This document shows, piece after piece, positions 41,301 to 50,735 of a stretch of 64,000 nt of DNA. A program made the translations under genes and the position numbers. The notes under the pieces are model-generated. The model saw only the letters and a list, made by a program, of their open reading frames with translations, searched no databases and was not told the DNA's origin. The number at the start of each line of letters is the position of its first letter. The first letter of the stretch is position 1. This DNA comes from Branchiostoma lanceolatum (taxonomy: Eukaryota > Chordata > Leptocardii > Amphioxiformes > Branchiostomatidae), in NCBI RefSeq assembly GCF_035083965.1, contig NC_089727.1, positions 11,103,501 to 11,167,500 of the forward strand, written 5' to 3'.

Positions 41301-43609
41301 TACATGTATTTGAGTCTTGTAATGGAAAACACTTGCAAATGTAGATTTTCATCATTAGTTATGCAAATTAAGTCCAAATTAGCATAATTTGCACTTTACT
41401 GTGTACATCTCTTTCTAAGCTACCTGCATACTAAATATCATGGAAATCCGTCTTTCCTTTGTTCAGTTATTCCCCTTAGAAGATTTTCACAATAACGCCC
41501 CTGCAGTTCCTGTGCAAGCTGCTAGGGAGCCCAAACCGACACCACTTCTTTATTACATCACAAGCTATTTGCCACCCAAAAATTAAGACCATAGCACGTC
41601 CAGGTCAAAAGATACAAAAATGGAAGTTATGTTGCAGTACCAAGGTCACATACCAGGGAGCCCAAAATCGACCTTGAACTTCGGCTTCACAACACCTGCC
41701 CACATACCAAATATCATCTTAATCTATCAAGAGGTTCTTGAGTTATGCTGACTAGAGTAGTGCGGAAACACAAACAGACAGACAGACACACCCAAAACAA
41801 TATCTCAATTTTTCATGGAGATAATGACTGTAAAATCCCATTGTCATCCCATACTACTACACCATATTGTATAAGATAGACTGATTAGCCTTATAGAATG
41901 TTATCCATGTACCAGTGAATTCCATACTTTGTACCTTGCACAATTGTTGTGCAATAAAGTTATGTTTATAATGGATAATTTCCTTGGTGACCTCGGCATG
42001 GAAACATCATCGCAAGTATTGTATATGTATTTGTCGCGCGCTCATGCTCAAACTGATGCTGTTACTCACCTAAGTTGCTCAAAAACTCAGTGTTCCTGGC
42101 TCTGCTGACAGCAGTCAGAAACCGTCCGTAGTTCATTTTGTTCTTGACTGCGACAACTTAGCTTTTGAAAGTTACAAGCGATACAAAGTATGCTCGATCC
42201 GTCCCACTGCCAACCAATAGATCGACAGACAACGGTGCATGCCGTTGCACCGGTTTATCTTCAAGGCTAAGACATGTAAATTGTAATAGCACATTTCATT
42301 TTCTGTCAGGGGTCGACGATAGGTCAAGTCCATCTATCTAGGACTAGAACAGGCTACTTTCTCAGTCCCTCTATCTAGGACTAGAACAGGCTACTTTCTC
42401 AGTCCCTCTGTATATCTAGGACTAGAACAGGCTACTTTCTCAGTCCCTCTGTATATCTAGGACTAGAACAGGCTACTTTCTCAGTCCTGTATATCTAGGA
42501 CTAGAACAGGCTACTTTCTCAGTCCCTCTACATATCTAGGACTAAAACAGGCTACTTTATGTCTATCGTATTTTTTATCTGAAGAAAAAGTTTGCATCAG
42601 GAGAATTTCAGCTGTTCATTTGGATGAATGTCTGAAGTGGAATGCAGTCTGCCTCGACACGTTTAATACGTTCAACATTTTAGTATTCTGTATTTCTCGT
42701 ATTTAAGTGTCTATTCCCTAGGAGTCCCCTATAGCCGCGAGCTAATCAAGACGCTGTCGAAAATCTAAATATCGGATTCAAACGTTAGAATTGTTGTTCT
42801 AACATTTTTGTTGTCTTTTATAAATCCTTAAGCTGCCACTCTTGGAAAAATCCGTATGTTTTTTTAACTAGTAGAAATCCAGAATCCCGCCTGTCGGATC
42901 GCCGTCCAGGACACCATGTTTGTCACTTCCATTCTACAACAACTTTCATGGTGTCTATCTGGAAAAATTACCCATCTTTTTTTCGCCCTCTCGCATTGAA
43001 TTTGGTGTCTGCAGAGGATATCATCCACAAAATTTACATGATATTGGCCTTACGTAAAGTGCACTGAGTACGCTCTACACTAGTAAAGTAGGACAGGCCG
43101 ACTACACATTACGTAGAATCAAGAATCAATTATTTCAAACCTCCTTGGTAGAATCAAAATATATATCGCTCTACGGGAAAGGGCATGGACCACCTAGAAC
43201 CCCGGCCCCAGTCAGTTAAGGAATCCCACCAGTCGGATACTGGCCGGCCCGGCGGCCCCGGACTCCGGTGCAAGTGTAATCTCCATTCCAAGCAGATCTA
43301 CACGGTGCCAAAATCGTATAACTGGCTAGCCAGAGAAGCTCCAGTCGGCCAGAGAAGGTCCAGTCAGGCACCGTAGTTCTCTGGCTGACAGGAGCTTCTC
43401 TGGCTAGCTTATACGATGTTGGCACCGTGTAGATCTCGGCTCGGAGATTCAGAGTGCGCGTGCACTTCGGCATGGAAACATTGACACGATTACTGTACAC
43501 TGTATGTCGCGCGCTCATGCTCAAACTGATGCTGTTACTCACCTAAGTTGCTCAAAAACTCAGTGTTCCTGGCTCTGCTGACAGCCGTCAGAAATCGTGC
43601 GTAGTTCAT
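32305..43609 (-). CDS. AADAT: Kynurenine/alpha-aminoadipate aminotransferase, mitochondrial
   Basis: Twelve common exons follow one of three first exons: 37137-37035, 36697-36629, 36174-36045, 35923-35849, 35463-35254, 35071-35006, 34735-34653, 34115-34019, 33700-33639, 33347-33283, 33089-32985 and 32483-32380. With a 67-bp first exon these give 412 codons in register with human KAT2. The enzyme is a PLP fold-type I transaminase that acts on L-kynurenine and 2-aminoadipate. PLP Lys falls at 263 (SFSKIL), Asn202 in SNPTG, Tyr233 in DDPYYF, and substrate Arg399 in SPYIRAS, the same numbers as in human. The N-terminus MNYARFLTAVSRARN is a basic amphipathic presequence. The last about 13 residues are not resolved: the frame runs past a weak donor at 32379 to a stop at 32305-32307, or a small last exon was missed. 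Confidence 0.93.
34221..34308. mobile_element. Hairpin MITE in AADAT intron 8
   Basis: Two 42-bp arms, starting TTAGCCTGAGTGTCATCCT and ending with its complement, are separated by CACC. Only two or three mismatches interrupt the stem. It is non-coding. The family is not recognised. Confidence 0.8.
36195..36424. mobile_element. TACTGTAATTC-ended MITE in AADAT intron 3
   Basis: TACTGTAATTC on the left pairs with GAATTACAGTA on the right. Words such as CTTCATGGT and TTCACGGT recur inside. It resembles the other TACTGTAA-ended elements of this window but is a separate subfamily. Confidence 0.6.
37479..37817 (-). CDS. Orphan 112-codon open frame in AADAT intron 1
   Basis: The frame encodes LKRVFDPPQLIYHHKHVLNI and VHVPKLEELQAYVERQSF with non-random composition, and ends in an Asn/Gln-rich tail. 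No family was recognised. It lies inside AADAT intron 1 on the same strand. It could be a transposon-derived exon or an unrelated retrocopy. Confidence 0.2.
   Translation of the reverse strand: MTYLCGIRFRTGGSYRDTESSIVALKRVFDPPQLIYHHKHVLNIMHPAKKTSVHVPKLEELQAYVERQSFFNETIDVEGGGVRKTKVTPRQHNLQSQNNNQNDPRSPSELDF
37964..38382. mobile_element. TTAA-flanked MITE with about 150-bp inverted repeats
   Basis: The element is 37968-38378, with TTAA on both sides. The ends read AGGCAGGCT inward, and the arms stay about 90% complementary for roughly 150 bp (shared CATACTGCAGTATG, CACTAAGACCAGTTCTGACT and CGCGGTGTGGTGATG). TTAA target use points to the Kolobok or piggyBac groups. No transposase is present. Confidence 0.85.
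38480..38710 (+). pseudogene. CR1/L2-type LINE 3' fragment
   Basis: The plus-strand frame around 38590-38706 reads YGYSFYPQTVRGWNSLP, a stop, then DVTDIADPPKFKEA. This is the conserved C-terminal motif (SFFPRTxxEWNxLP) of CR1/L2-like ORF2 proteins. The in-frame stop shows it is dead. Confidence 0.6.
38994..39060 (-). other. AADAT: AADAT first exon A
   Basis: Encodes MNYAKFLNAVAKTRAASPLRGL plus one base, then a GT donor at 38993. An in-frame ATG 18 bp upstream could add MSVVVK. It joins exon 2 in phase. It is the most diverged of the three and the nearest to the gene body. Confidence 0.8.
39979..40059. repeat. Hairpin repeat near 40.0 kb
   Basis: TGACCTTCGTTTTCCCAA and TTGGGAAAACGAAGGTCA are exact complements, with partial pairing further in (ACCCACCT against AGGTGAGTGGG). 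The stem is about 35 bp with a 10-base loop. It is non-coding, between first exons A and B. Confidence 0.75.
40682..40975 (+). pseudogene. LINE reverse-transcriptase C-terminal fragment
   Basis: The 97-codon frame contains RVCPFCPEVVEDEYHFLIVC followed by PKYFDIRNSLYSML, the same CxxC...EDEYHFxxxCPxY tail as at 15820-16227 but better preserved. The upstream polymerase domain is missing. Confidence 0.65.
41200..41960. repeat. AT-rich dispersed repeat with octamer words and a CAGA run
   Basis: It contains TTATGCAAATT and AATTAGCATAATTTGCAC words like those of the 46-kb satellite, then a later segment ending in (CAGA)n near 41772. It has the look of a retroelement 3' tail. No open frame was found. 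Confidence 0.35.
42070..42136 (-). other. AADAT: AADAT first exon B
   Basis: Encodes MNYGRFLTAVSRARNTEFLS plus NL and one base, then the donor GTGAGT. The length and phase equal those of exons A and C. The exon and about 40 bp of its intron side are nearly identical to exon C. Confidence 0.8.
42333..42561. repeat. Minisatellite, 38-41 bp, six copies
   Basis: Six copies of a unit beginning TATCTAGGACTAGAACAGG and continuing CTACTTTCTCAGTCCCTCT lie head to tail just upstream of AADAT first exon B. Copies are nearly identical except the last (ACTAAAACAGG). Confidence 0.9.
43276..43450. mobile_element. Hairpin MITE upstream of the AADAT first exons
   Basis: AGATCTACACGGTGCCAA pairs with TTGGCACCGTGTAGATCT, and GCTAGCCAGAGAAGCT with AGCTTCTCTGGCTAGC. 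The arms are about 65 bp with few mismatches around a centre of about 45 bp. It lies between first exons B and C. Confidence 0.8.
43543..43609 (-). other. AADAT: AADAT first exon C
   Basis: Encodes MNYARFLTAVSRARNTEFLS plus NL and one base, then GTGAGT. It differs from exon B by a few bases, with one residue change (Ala4 for Gly4). It is the most distal first exon found. Confidence 0.8.
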
Positions 43610-43771
43610 TCTTGTTGTTGACTGCGACAAGATAGCTTTTAAAGTTGATCGGTGTCGCTACCAACGAAAAAGGGTGGTGCGGTTATTCGCGCTGAAATAC
43701 GGGCCAGATAGAACAGGTAGCATTGAAGACAAACCAGTTAGTCAAGACCCATGTGGAAATTTCCACTGGCA

Positions 43772-44562
43772 TAAGGCCACAGCAAGTAAATTTTATGGAT
43801 GACATCCTCCGCAGACTCCAAAATTAATGAGATAGGGCGAAAAAAAAACAAGGCGGACAAAAAAAAACAAGATTCCAATATTTTCAATTTTTGAGATCAT
43901 AAATCTTGTTAAACACGAATTAAGGTGACGAAATATGATATCATGACCAACAGGTCTTTTATTCCTGTATTCAACCAATGAGGTTTCATATATAATATAA
44001 AACTTCCTTGATTCAACAGTAAACATGTCCTTGTAGATGTGTATACATCATCTCAATAGACTAACTACAACAAATGCAGAAAAGAGCTTGTTGTACCATC
44101 ATCTGAAGCAATTACACTGGGTATTCATATGCGATGAAACACCTTGTGTATACAGCTCAATCAACTAGAACCCCTCCCATTATTTATATAATGTCCTTGC
44201 TAGAAAAAATGCAGAAAACAGCTTGTTATTATACCATCATGGGCAGGAACTACACTGGGTATTCATATTCAACGAAACATCTTAGACTGTCAACATTAAA
44301 CTGTTCTTGAAGATGTGTACACAGCTCAATTAACTAGAACAAATGCAGTAAACAGCTTGTCATACCATCATGGGCAGGAACTACACTGGGTATTCATATG
44401 CAATGAAACACCTTAGACTGTCAACGTTTACTACATATTTGCCAATTTTGGCATGTTGACCACCGTCGGAGGGCAATGAAATTTCTTGTTTTTTATTTCG
44501 AAATCAGGCGAAAATTAATGAGCGCGCTGATGTCATCCATAAAAATTACTTGCTGTGGCCTA
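43772..44562. mobile_element. Inverted-repeat element with three internal tandem copies
   Basis: The left end AGGCCACAGCAAGTAA, then TTTTATGGATGACATC, is matched inward at the right end with small gaps. Between them, from about 44065 to 44430, three imperfect copies of a unit of about 130 bp carry AATGCAG, CAGCTTGT, TACACTGGGTATTCATAT and CTCAAT in the same order. It is non-coding. Confidence 0.65.
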
Positions 44563-44914
44563 ATGATTATACAATGAAAGGATTCACTGACCAATCAGTG
44601 GCTTGTCAGCGTAGGGAGTGGACCGACTGTCAGACACCTTACCTTTGATAGCTCACATCTAATCTCCAAGCAGATGTAGAAAGGCAAACTCGTAACGTGC
44701 CGCTGCTCATGTCCTTCATTTTCATAAATAAGAATCGTGTGCATTGCCTGTCCAGAACACGAGATATCAAAACTGGAAGTCCCGATACCTGAAAAAGTCG
44801 CTAAAATGTAATCATTTGTATGTGTCATCAAAGCTAAGGAAGGTCTTAGGCGTGAATGACCGTGGGGTGGGGGTGGGGGGTTGTCACGCTCGTCCCTAGC
44901 CTGATTAGTCTATT

Positions 44915-45214
44915 CTATAGCGCCCCGCGACTTCTTTTTGTACTGGGCCGTTTGTGCAGCCAGTCCGGACCGTAGCCATTTGGCCCCAAGCCTGGAAACG
45001 GCACCTCAAAGCGAAATTGAAACACGCCTAGGAAACACCAACTCACCCGCCATCTTTCATCTCTGTTCAGAGACCTTTCAGTTACCCTTCGGATGACAGT
45101 AACTATTTTTGGCGTACCTTCGGGCGACACTTTTTTTGCAATTGGCTGCTTCGGATAATGTACTAACAGAACAATGAATGACCTTGGACAAAGAGCTAGC
45201 TGGTCGAGCGACAT
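44915..45214 (-). CDS. Unidentified 99-codon open frame
   Basis: The frame starts MSLDQLALCPRSFIVLLVHY and contains PEGTPKIVTVIRRVTERSLN. Nothing was recognised. No splice context or neighbour supports it, so it may be chance. Confidence 0.12.
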   Translation of the reverse strand: MSLDQLALCPRSFIVLLVHYPKQPIAKKVSPEGTPKIVTVIRRVTERSLNRDERWRVSWCFLGVFQFRFEVPFPGLGPNGYGPDWLHKRPSTKRSRGAL

Positions 45215-45229
45215 TTTAATTTTCTTAAG

Positions 45230-46350
45230 TAGGATGGGTGAAAGTGCGATGAAGGTTCGGTTAACACAGACAAAGAGATGGGTTTTATCATACTACGTAC
45301 AGCTGAAAGGTTAACCCTGTTCATTGGCGGGTAAAAGTAATGCTCCGGTCCCAGTTGGAACAAGAGAGGTGTTTAAAGAACACACCGGCGATGTGAGAAT
45401 TGTGCAAAGTAGGTCCTCATTTGCATGATTTATATCTTACTATGTTAGCCTTCACGAAACCTTCAAGTGCCACAAATATAAAGTTTCCGTTAATTAGAAA
45501 TATGGAATAATAGTATTTTCAACTTGATTATGCAAATTAAGTCTCAACTTTGATAATTTTACATCTATCCATATCCCTATCTTTCTCAGTAACATATCAC
45601 ATGTTTAGATAGTCCAATCATTGAACGCAGCGGGTTTGTAAAGTTTCTCATCATGCCACAATACCCTTACATATACTGCAGCAGAACTAAAGAGCCTGAA
45701 CAGCCATTACCCAGTTTGCAAGGTAGCTCTGTGCCGTATCAAACAATGCAGAATTGCCAGCTATGTAGGACGGTATAGAGGATGCAGGGGGGGTTCACAC
45801 CGCCGTTTCAGAATAGGTGTTGTGGTGGGTAGACGCCCATATCAGAAGAAGACTTACACCTAGGCGTACCCCACTCCCTTCTGTTCCCCCATGTGAACCT
45901 GGCTCTAGTAGTGACCAAAAAGCCTGTACCAAAGGCAAAGCAGTGCACATGCTTCCCTCAGTGTAACGTTACATGTGTAATGCAAGATCACTAGTGCGCG
46001 ATCGCCACACGTTGGCGATCTTGCTGCGACAGACCGATTTGACAACGCGCTCAACGAATTTCATCGATAAAAAACGAATATTTTTACGCTTTGTGTTTTT
46101 GTTGTCTTTTTTGTAATGCTTGTATGTTTTGCATGATATTCCCACAGCCAAGTCAAGGGTAACACAAATCCAATTAAGGACGCAGCGAGGTCGCTAACAT
46201 GTTGCGGGTCCAGTCACATGGCGTGATCAGTAGCGGACGCAGCCATCATGAGCCCGGCGCTGACTTTTTGATATAAGGCCCAAATGCAAAAATGAATTGA
46301 ATACTAGAAAGGCAACATTTTCAGGAAAATGCAGGATATTCCCCTTCCAT
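45230..46350. other. Gene-free spacer before the octamer satellite
   Basis: No gene was recognised. It includes TTATGCAAATTAAG near 45528, similar to the satellite beside it, and GGTTCACAC near 45793 facing GTGAACCTGG near 45893, possibly ends of a small element. Confidence 0.35.
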
Positions 46351-47745
46351 TACCTACACCTGAAATATGACATCCTTAGCATTGACTGTAATGGTATTAT
46401 GAAGTTTCTGCATATATTATGCGAACGAGGTCTGCAATAGCATAATTTATGGTCAGTTGTATTCACCTTTCGTAAAGGTACCTACATGTCAAATATGACA
46501 TCCGTAGCTTTTATGGCAAGGGATATGCATAAATTATGCATAAGGCCCTAATTATCATAATTTATGGCCATGCATGTTTTCTGACCTTTCCTAAATGTAC
46601 CTACATCTCAAATATGACATCCGTAGCCTTGACAGGAAAGACAAGTACATGCCTAAATTATGCAAATAAGGTCAGCATTAGCATGATTTATAGCCAGGTG
46701 TGTTCACTTTTTCTAAAGGTACCTACATCTCAAATATGACATCCATTGCTTTAATGGTGAGGAAAGTACAAGTTTATGCATACATTATGCAAATGGAGCC
46801 CTTATTAGCATAATTTATGGCCAGGTGTTTTCGCCTGTCCTAAAGGTACCTACATCTGAAATATGACATCCGTAGCTTTCATGGTATGGGGAATACAAGT
46901 TTATGCGTAAATTATGCAAATATGGTCCTCATTAGCATAATTTATGGCCAGATGTATTCACCTTTCCTAAAGGTACCTACAACTCAAATATGACATCCGT
47001 AGCTTTTACGGTAAGGAAAATACAAGTTTCTGCATAAATTATGCAAATGAGGTCCTCATTAGCATAATTCATGGCCAGGTGCGTTGACCTCTCTTAAAGG
47101 CACCGACATCTCAAATCTGACATCTGTAGCTTTCATGGTAAGGGAAATACAAGTTTATGCCTAAATTATGCAAATGAGGTCTGCATTAGCTTAATTTATG
47201 GCCAGGTGTGTTCGCCTTTCCTAAAGATACCCACAACTCAAATGTGACATCCGTAGCTTTTACGGTAAGGAAAAAACAAGTTTATGCATAAATTATGCAA
47301 ATGAGGTCCTCATTAGCATAATTTATGGCCAGATATATTCACCTTTCCTAAAGGTACCTACATCTCAAATATGACATCTGCAGCTTTTACGGCAGGGGAA
47401 ATACAAGTTTATGCATAAATTATGCAAATGAGGTCCTCATTAGCATAATTTATGGCCAGGTGTGTTAACCTTTCCTAAAGGTACCTACATCTCAAATATG
47501 ACATCTGCAGCTTTTACGGTAAGGGAAATACACATTTATGCATAAATTATGCGAATGAGGTCCTCATTAGCATAAGTTATGTCCAGGTGCATTCATATTT
47601 CCTAAAAGATGACATCCGCGGCTCTTACGGTAAGGGAAATACAAGTTTATGCATAGATTATGCAAATTAGGTCCTCATTAGCATAATTTATTGTCAGGTG
47701 TATTCACCTTTCCTATAGGTACCTGCATCTCAAATATAGCATCCG
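46351..47745. repeat. 126-bp satellite with a POU octamer in most units
   Basis: Eleven to twelve head-to-tail units each contain CCTACATCTCAAATATGACA, then ATTATGCAAATGAGG and ATTAGCATAATTTATGGCCA. ATGCAAAT is the octamer bound by POU-family factors; it is exact in about eight units, facing a near-complement (TTAGCATAAT) some 12 bp later. Units lie 120-128 bp apart and differ by a few percent; the outer copies are more diverged. Confidence 0.9.
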
Positions 47746-48840
47746 TACCATGTTACATATAGTACATATAACTTTCTGCAACATCATTAGTAGAGCTACC
47801 ACCGCACATCTACTTGGTTTTTGGCAGAAGAAGAAGAAGAAGAAGAACAGGCAAGCAAAAACAGTATATCCCCCTTCCCACTGGAAGGGGAATATAATTA
47901 TCTGAAAACCCTCTCGGTGACATGGAATTGACTCTCTCAGTCTCTGTACGGTCGTAATCTCAGACATCATCCATTCTCTCTCTTAGTTACAGTCTCTATA
48001 CGTTTGTACACTATATTAGAAATTTGCTTGAAAATCATTTCATGGAAGAGTTCTACTTTTGATTTTTGGACTTCTCTGTAATGGAATGAACTGCTACCTG
48101 GTCTGTGGAGGAGACCAGAGTCATGATATCACTAGCGGTTTCGAGCTGAACTGCATTTATTTTAGGTTGTTGTGGATCTAATTTTGGACAGGATTCAGGC
48201 AGACAGATTTCACAAACCCTGTTACTAATGCAAATGACCTAAGCAGGATTAACCCCGAGCCTGAGTGAATACAGATTCACGAACCGTGGTATTAACAGGA
48301 TCTTATTGTTGAAGGCACTTGAGGATTGGAATGTAACTTGGCATGTAATTGCTTTTGCACGTGTCATGGTACATTGTGCACACAACGAGAGTGGTAACAA
48401 TATGTGAACTGATTTCTGTTCTTTTGGATATGAATAATTATATAATGGGAATGATATACTGAAATCCATTCATAAATAGTCATCTAAATCAACCTCAAAA
48501 TGGTAAGTCTAAAAGTTGGAAGGACTCAAAGTAAGAGAAACCTTCACTTTATTCCATAAATTGTGTTGTGCTGTAACACTGATTCTTAAAAAAAGATAAA
48601 AATGGGAAAACACAAGTGCTGTTAATTCATCAAACTTCAAACCAATATTGTATGTTACAATAATATCTGCCAGGACAATACCTATATAATTGTCTATCAT
48701 TTGCATCAGGCACTCCACTAACATCATAGCAAAGTCATAAAGAAGCAAAAAGAAAACATTACAAATACAGAGAATGACAGGCATTCCCTACTTTCAACTT
48801 CTCTTTGCTGCCTAATGCGGTTAACCAAAATAAACTTGAG
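47746..48840. other. Gene-free spacer
   Basis: Apart from an (AAG)n run near 47825, no repeat or gene was recognised. Confidence 0.4.
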
Positions 48841-49010
48841 TACTGTAAATTCATTGATTGTCCCTGGGACTTGATTTCACAGAAGAAGGTTTTAAGTTTG
48901 TGATGCATTAAGTAATGCATTAAAGACGCATACTATTTGCAGTGTCATGAATTTGTGGCACCGCAAAAACTGCAAAATAAACCAATGCAAACATTTCAAG
49001 ATTTACAGTA
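48841..49010. mobile_element. TACTGTAAAT-ended MITE, copy 2
   Basis: It starts TACTGTAAATTC and ends GATTTACAGTA, with AGTGTCATGAATTTGTGGCA inside, the reverse of words in the copy at 28405. It is non-coding and sits in the 3' flank of TXNDC9. Confidence 0.65.
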
Positions 49011-49226
49011 AAACAACCCACAGCAGGAATAAGGTTACACAGAAGTCCTGAACATACATGGAGGCAGAATGTGATTTCCCTTTGTACAGACTCTGACAGC
49101 TGTTTGGCAATTAACAAGTTTTGCTCCCCTCATTCACGTAATATGCAAATGTACATGAAAAATCACACCACAAGGTTTCACATAAATTACTTCAAATGAA
49201 GTTCATGTTTACAGAGATATGAAGAG

Positions 49227-50548
49227 TTAATCATCATCAGAATCGTCATCAGAATCGTCACCCCCACCCCTGATGGCCTTCTTCCCTCTCGCTCCCTTGG
49301 GTTTCTGCCCCAGGGTGGGGGGGTTGGTGGGGTCGGCGTCACAGTCAATGACCCCAGATAACCCTAACCGCCACTCCATCATTTCTGTGGGGAAGTCGTC
49401 CACCCCTCCGAGGTCATCGAACCCTACGACAAAGTCCTTTGTCTTCCCGTCGATCAGCAAGCAGATGGTGGGCAGGACACGCACCTTCAGCCTCTCACAC
49501 AGCCACTTGCACTTCTCGGCATCGATCTTGCAGAACTTGGTGCCCACGTGCTTGGGTGCCAGAATGGCCAGGTGCTTGTCCACGATCTTGCAGCGGAATG
49601 TGCTCTCACGGTAGAAGTGGCACACCACACGGGGGCTCTTCTGGCAGATGGGAAAAAACTCTTTCTCTTCTGGGATCTCTGTGTACTGGCCATGTCCCAT
49701 CTGAAGGAGTTCCTGTGAGTAAGAAAGTAACTTGGTCACCAGGTAGTCTCTACCATCCTCCATGAAAAAAAATGAGGTGAGCTTTCCTAGCAGAGTTCAT
49801 AGCAGGGTTGAACGTGAAAACCATTCTCCACTACATCAGTACCAGTTACCACTAAGTACAGTGGTGGCATCCTTGCTAGATACATGGTATGGTATCAGGT
49901 GTGAGTGATTGTTCTGTGTAATATAACCGGCTGTTGCTGCACTGCATGCCTGTGAAGCTGCTGTGTTACACCAAAGGGCAGTTATACCGGATATACAGAT
50001 ACAGACTGTCACCCCTAGTGCCATAATAATTTGGCATGGGCAGAAACAGCACATCCTATGGAATAGGTGAACTGTAATGCTTCCACTCACTGTTTTAAAT
50101 AGTTCCACCCAACTACTGTAAATACAGAAATGTTCGCTGGGATTTAATTATGCGGTAGGAAGAAGATGGAGTGTTTGCGGTGGTTTTGAGTTCGCATTTG
50201 AAATGATAGTAGCGCTACACAATGGAACGGCTTTTCGTGGTGGTTTTATGTTTGCGGTAAAAAGTTCACTGCAAAAAACGTGAACATTTCTGCATTTACA
50301 GTAATTGATGACATGGAAAACAATAAGATGTCGACCTTAAGCAAGTTGAATTCTACCTGAGGAGTCCCAGTGAGTCTCACCTGTTTTTTAGAGGCCTGTT
50401 TTTTCAGGGCTGCCAGGCGTTTCTGGTGGATCCTGTCCAAGTCATCCTCGTCCATGTTGTCCAGACGGCTCATCTCAGCATCAATCTGCTCCTCCACCGC
50501 CTGCGCCGCCTGCAGGACCTGCTGCTCCACTATCTTATTAACATCCAT
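49227..50548 (-). CDS. TXNDC9: Thioredoxin domain-containing protein 9
   Basis: Two coding exons, 50548-50381 and 49712-49227, join in frame to 217 residues (human 226). Residues 1-56 form an acidic helix (MDEDDLDRIHQKRLAALKKQ). A phosducin-like thioredoxin fold follows, with CHFYRESTFRCKIVDKHLAI at the usual active-site position; the CxxC pair is absent, as in human. DGKTKDFVVGFDDLGGVDDF precedes the C-terminal tail, which is basic then Asp/Ser-rich (DDSDDDSDDD). In the family this protein binds the TCP1 (CCT) chaperonin and slows actin and tubulin folding. An acceptor about 17 bp before the ATG implies an untranslated 5' exon. The intron holds a MITE and a dispersed repeat. Confidence 0.94.
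49885..50030. repeat. Dispersed repeat, copy 2
   Basis: This TXNDC9-intron segment shares GTGTAATATAACC, GCATGCCTG and a following CTGTGTTA with the NFXL1-intron copy at 6718-6842. Both keep the same order and spacing over about 90 bp. Confidence 0.5.
50114..50303. mobile_element. TACTGTAAAT-ended MITE, copy 3 (TXNDC9 intron)
   Basis: A 22-bp terminal repeat begins TACTGTAAATACAGAAATG on the left; the right end is its complement with one change. GCGGTGGTTTT is repeated inside. It lies within 80 bp of the TXNDC9 exon 1 donor. Confidence 0.8.
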
Positions 50549-50562
50549 GTTGGCTTCAGACT

Positions 50563-50735
50563 TCTAGCTGCAGAGGAAACATCAATATCACCATTATCAT
50601 AAATTCATAGTCTATAAGGTAAGGGATATCAGACTGAACATGGACTGCACTACAAGCTGCAGAGGAAACATCAATATCAGCATTATCATCATCTGTAAGG
50701 CGAGGGATATCAGACTGAACATGGACTGCAGTGTT
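50563..50735. repeat. Tandem duplication across the TXNDC9 5' splice acceptor region
   Basis: Two copies of a unit of about 84 bp, each starting AGCTGCAGAGGAAACATC and ending near GACTGAACATGGACTGCA, lie directly upstream of the TXNDC9 start. In gene sense each carries the same candidate acceptor (CCTCTGCAG). Confidence 0.8.

Noticed and set aside
49273-49765. Plus-strand frames of 108-113 codons
   Set aside because: They are antisense to TXNDC9 exon 2.
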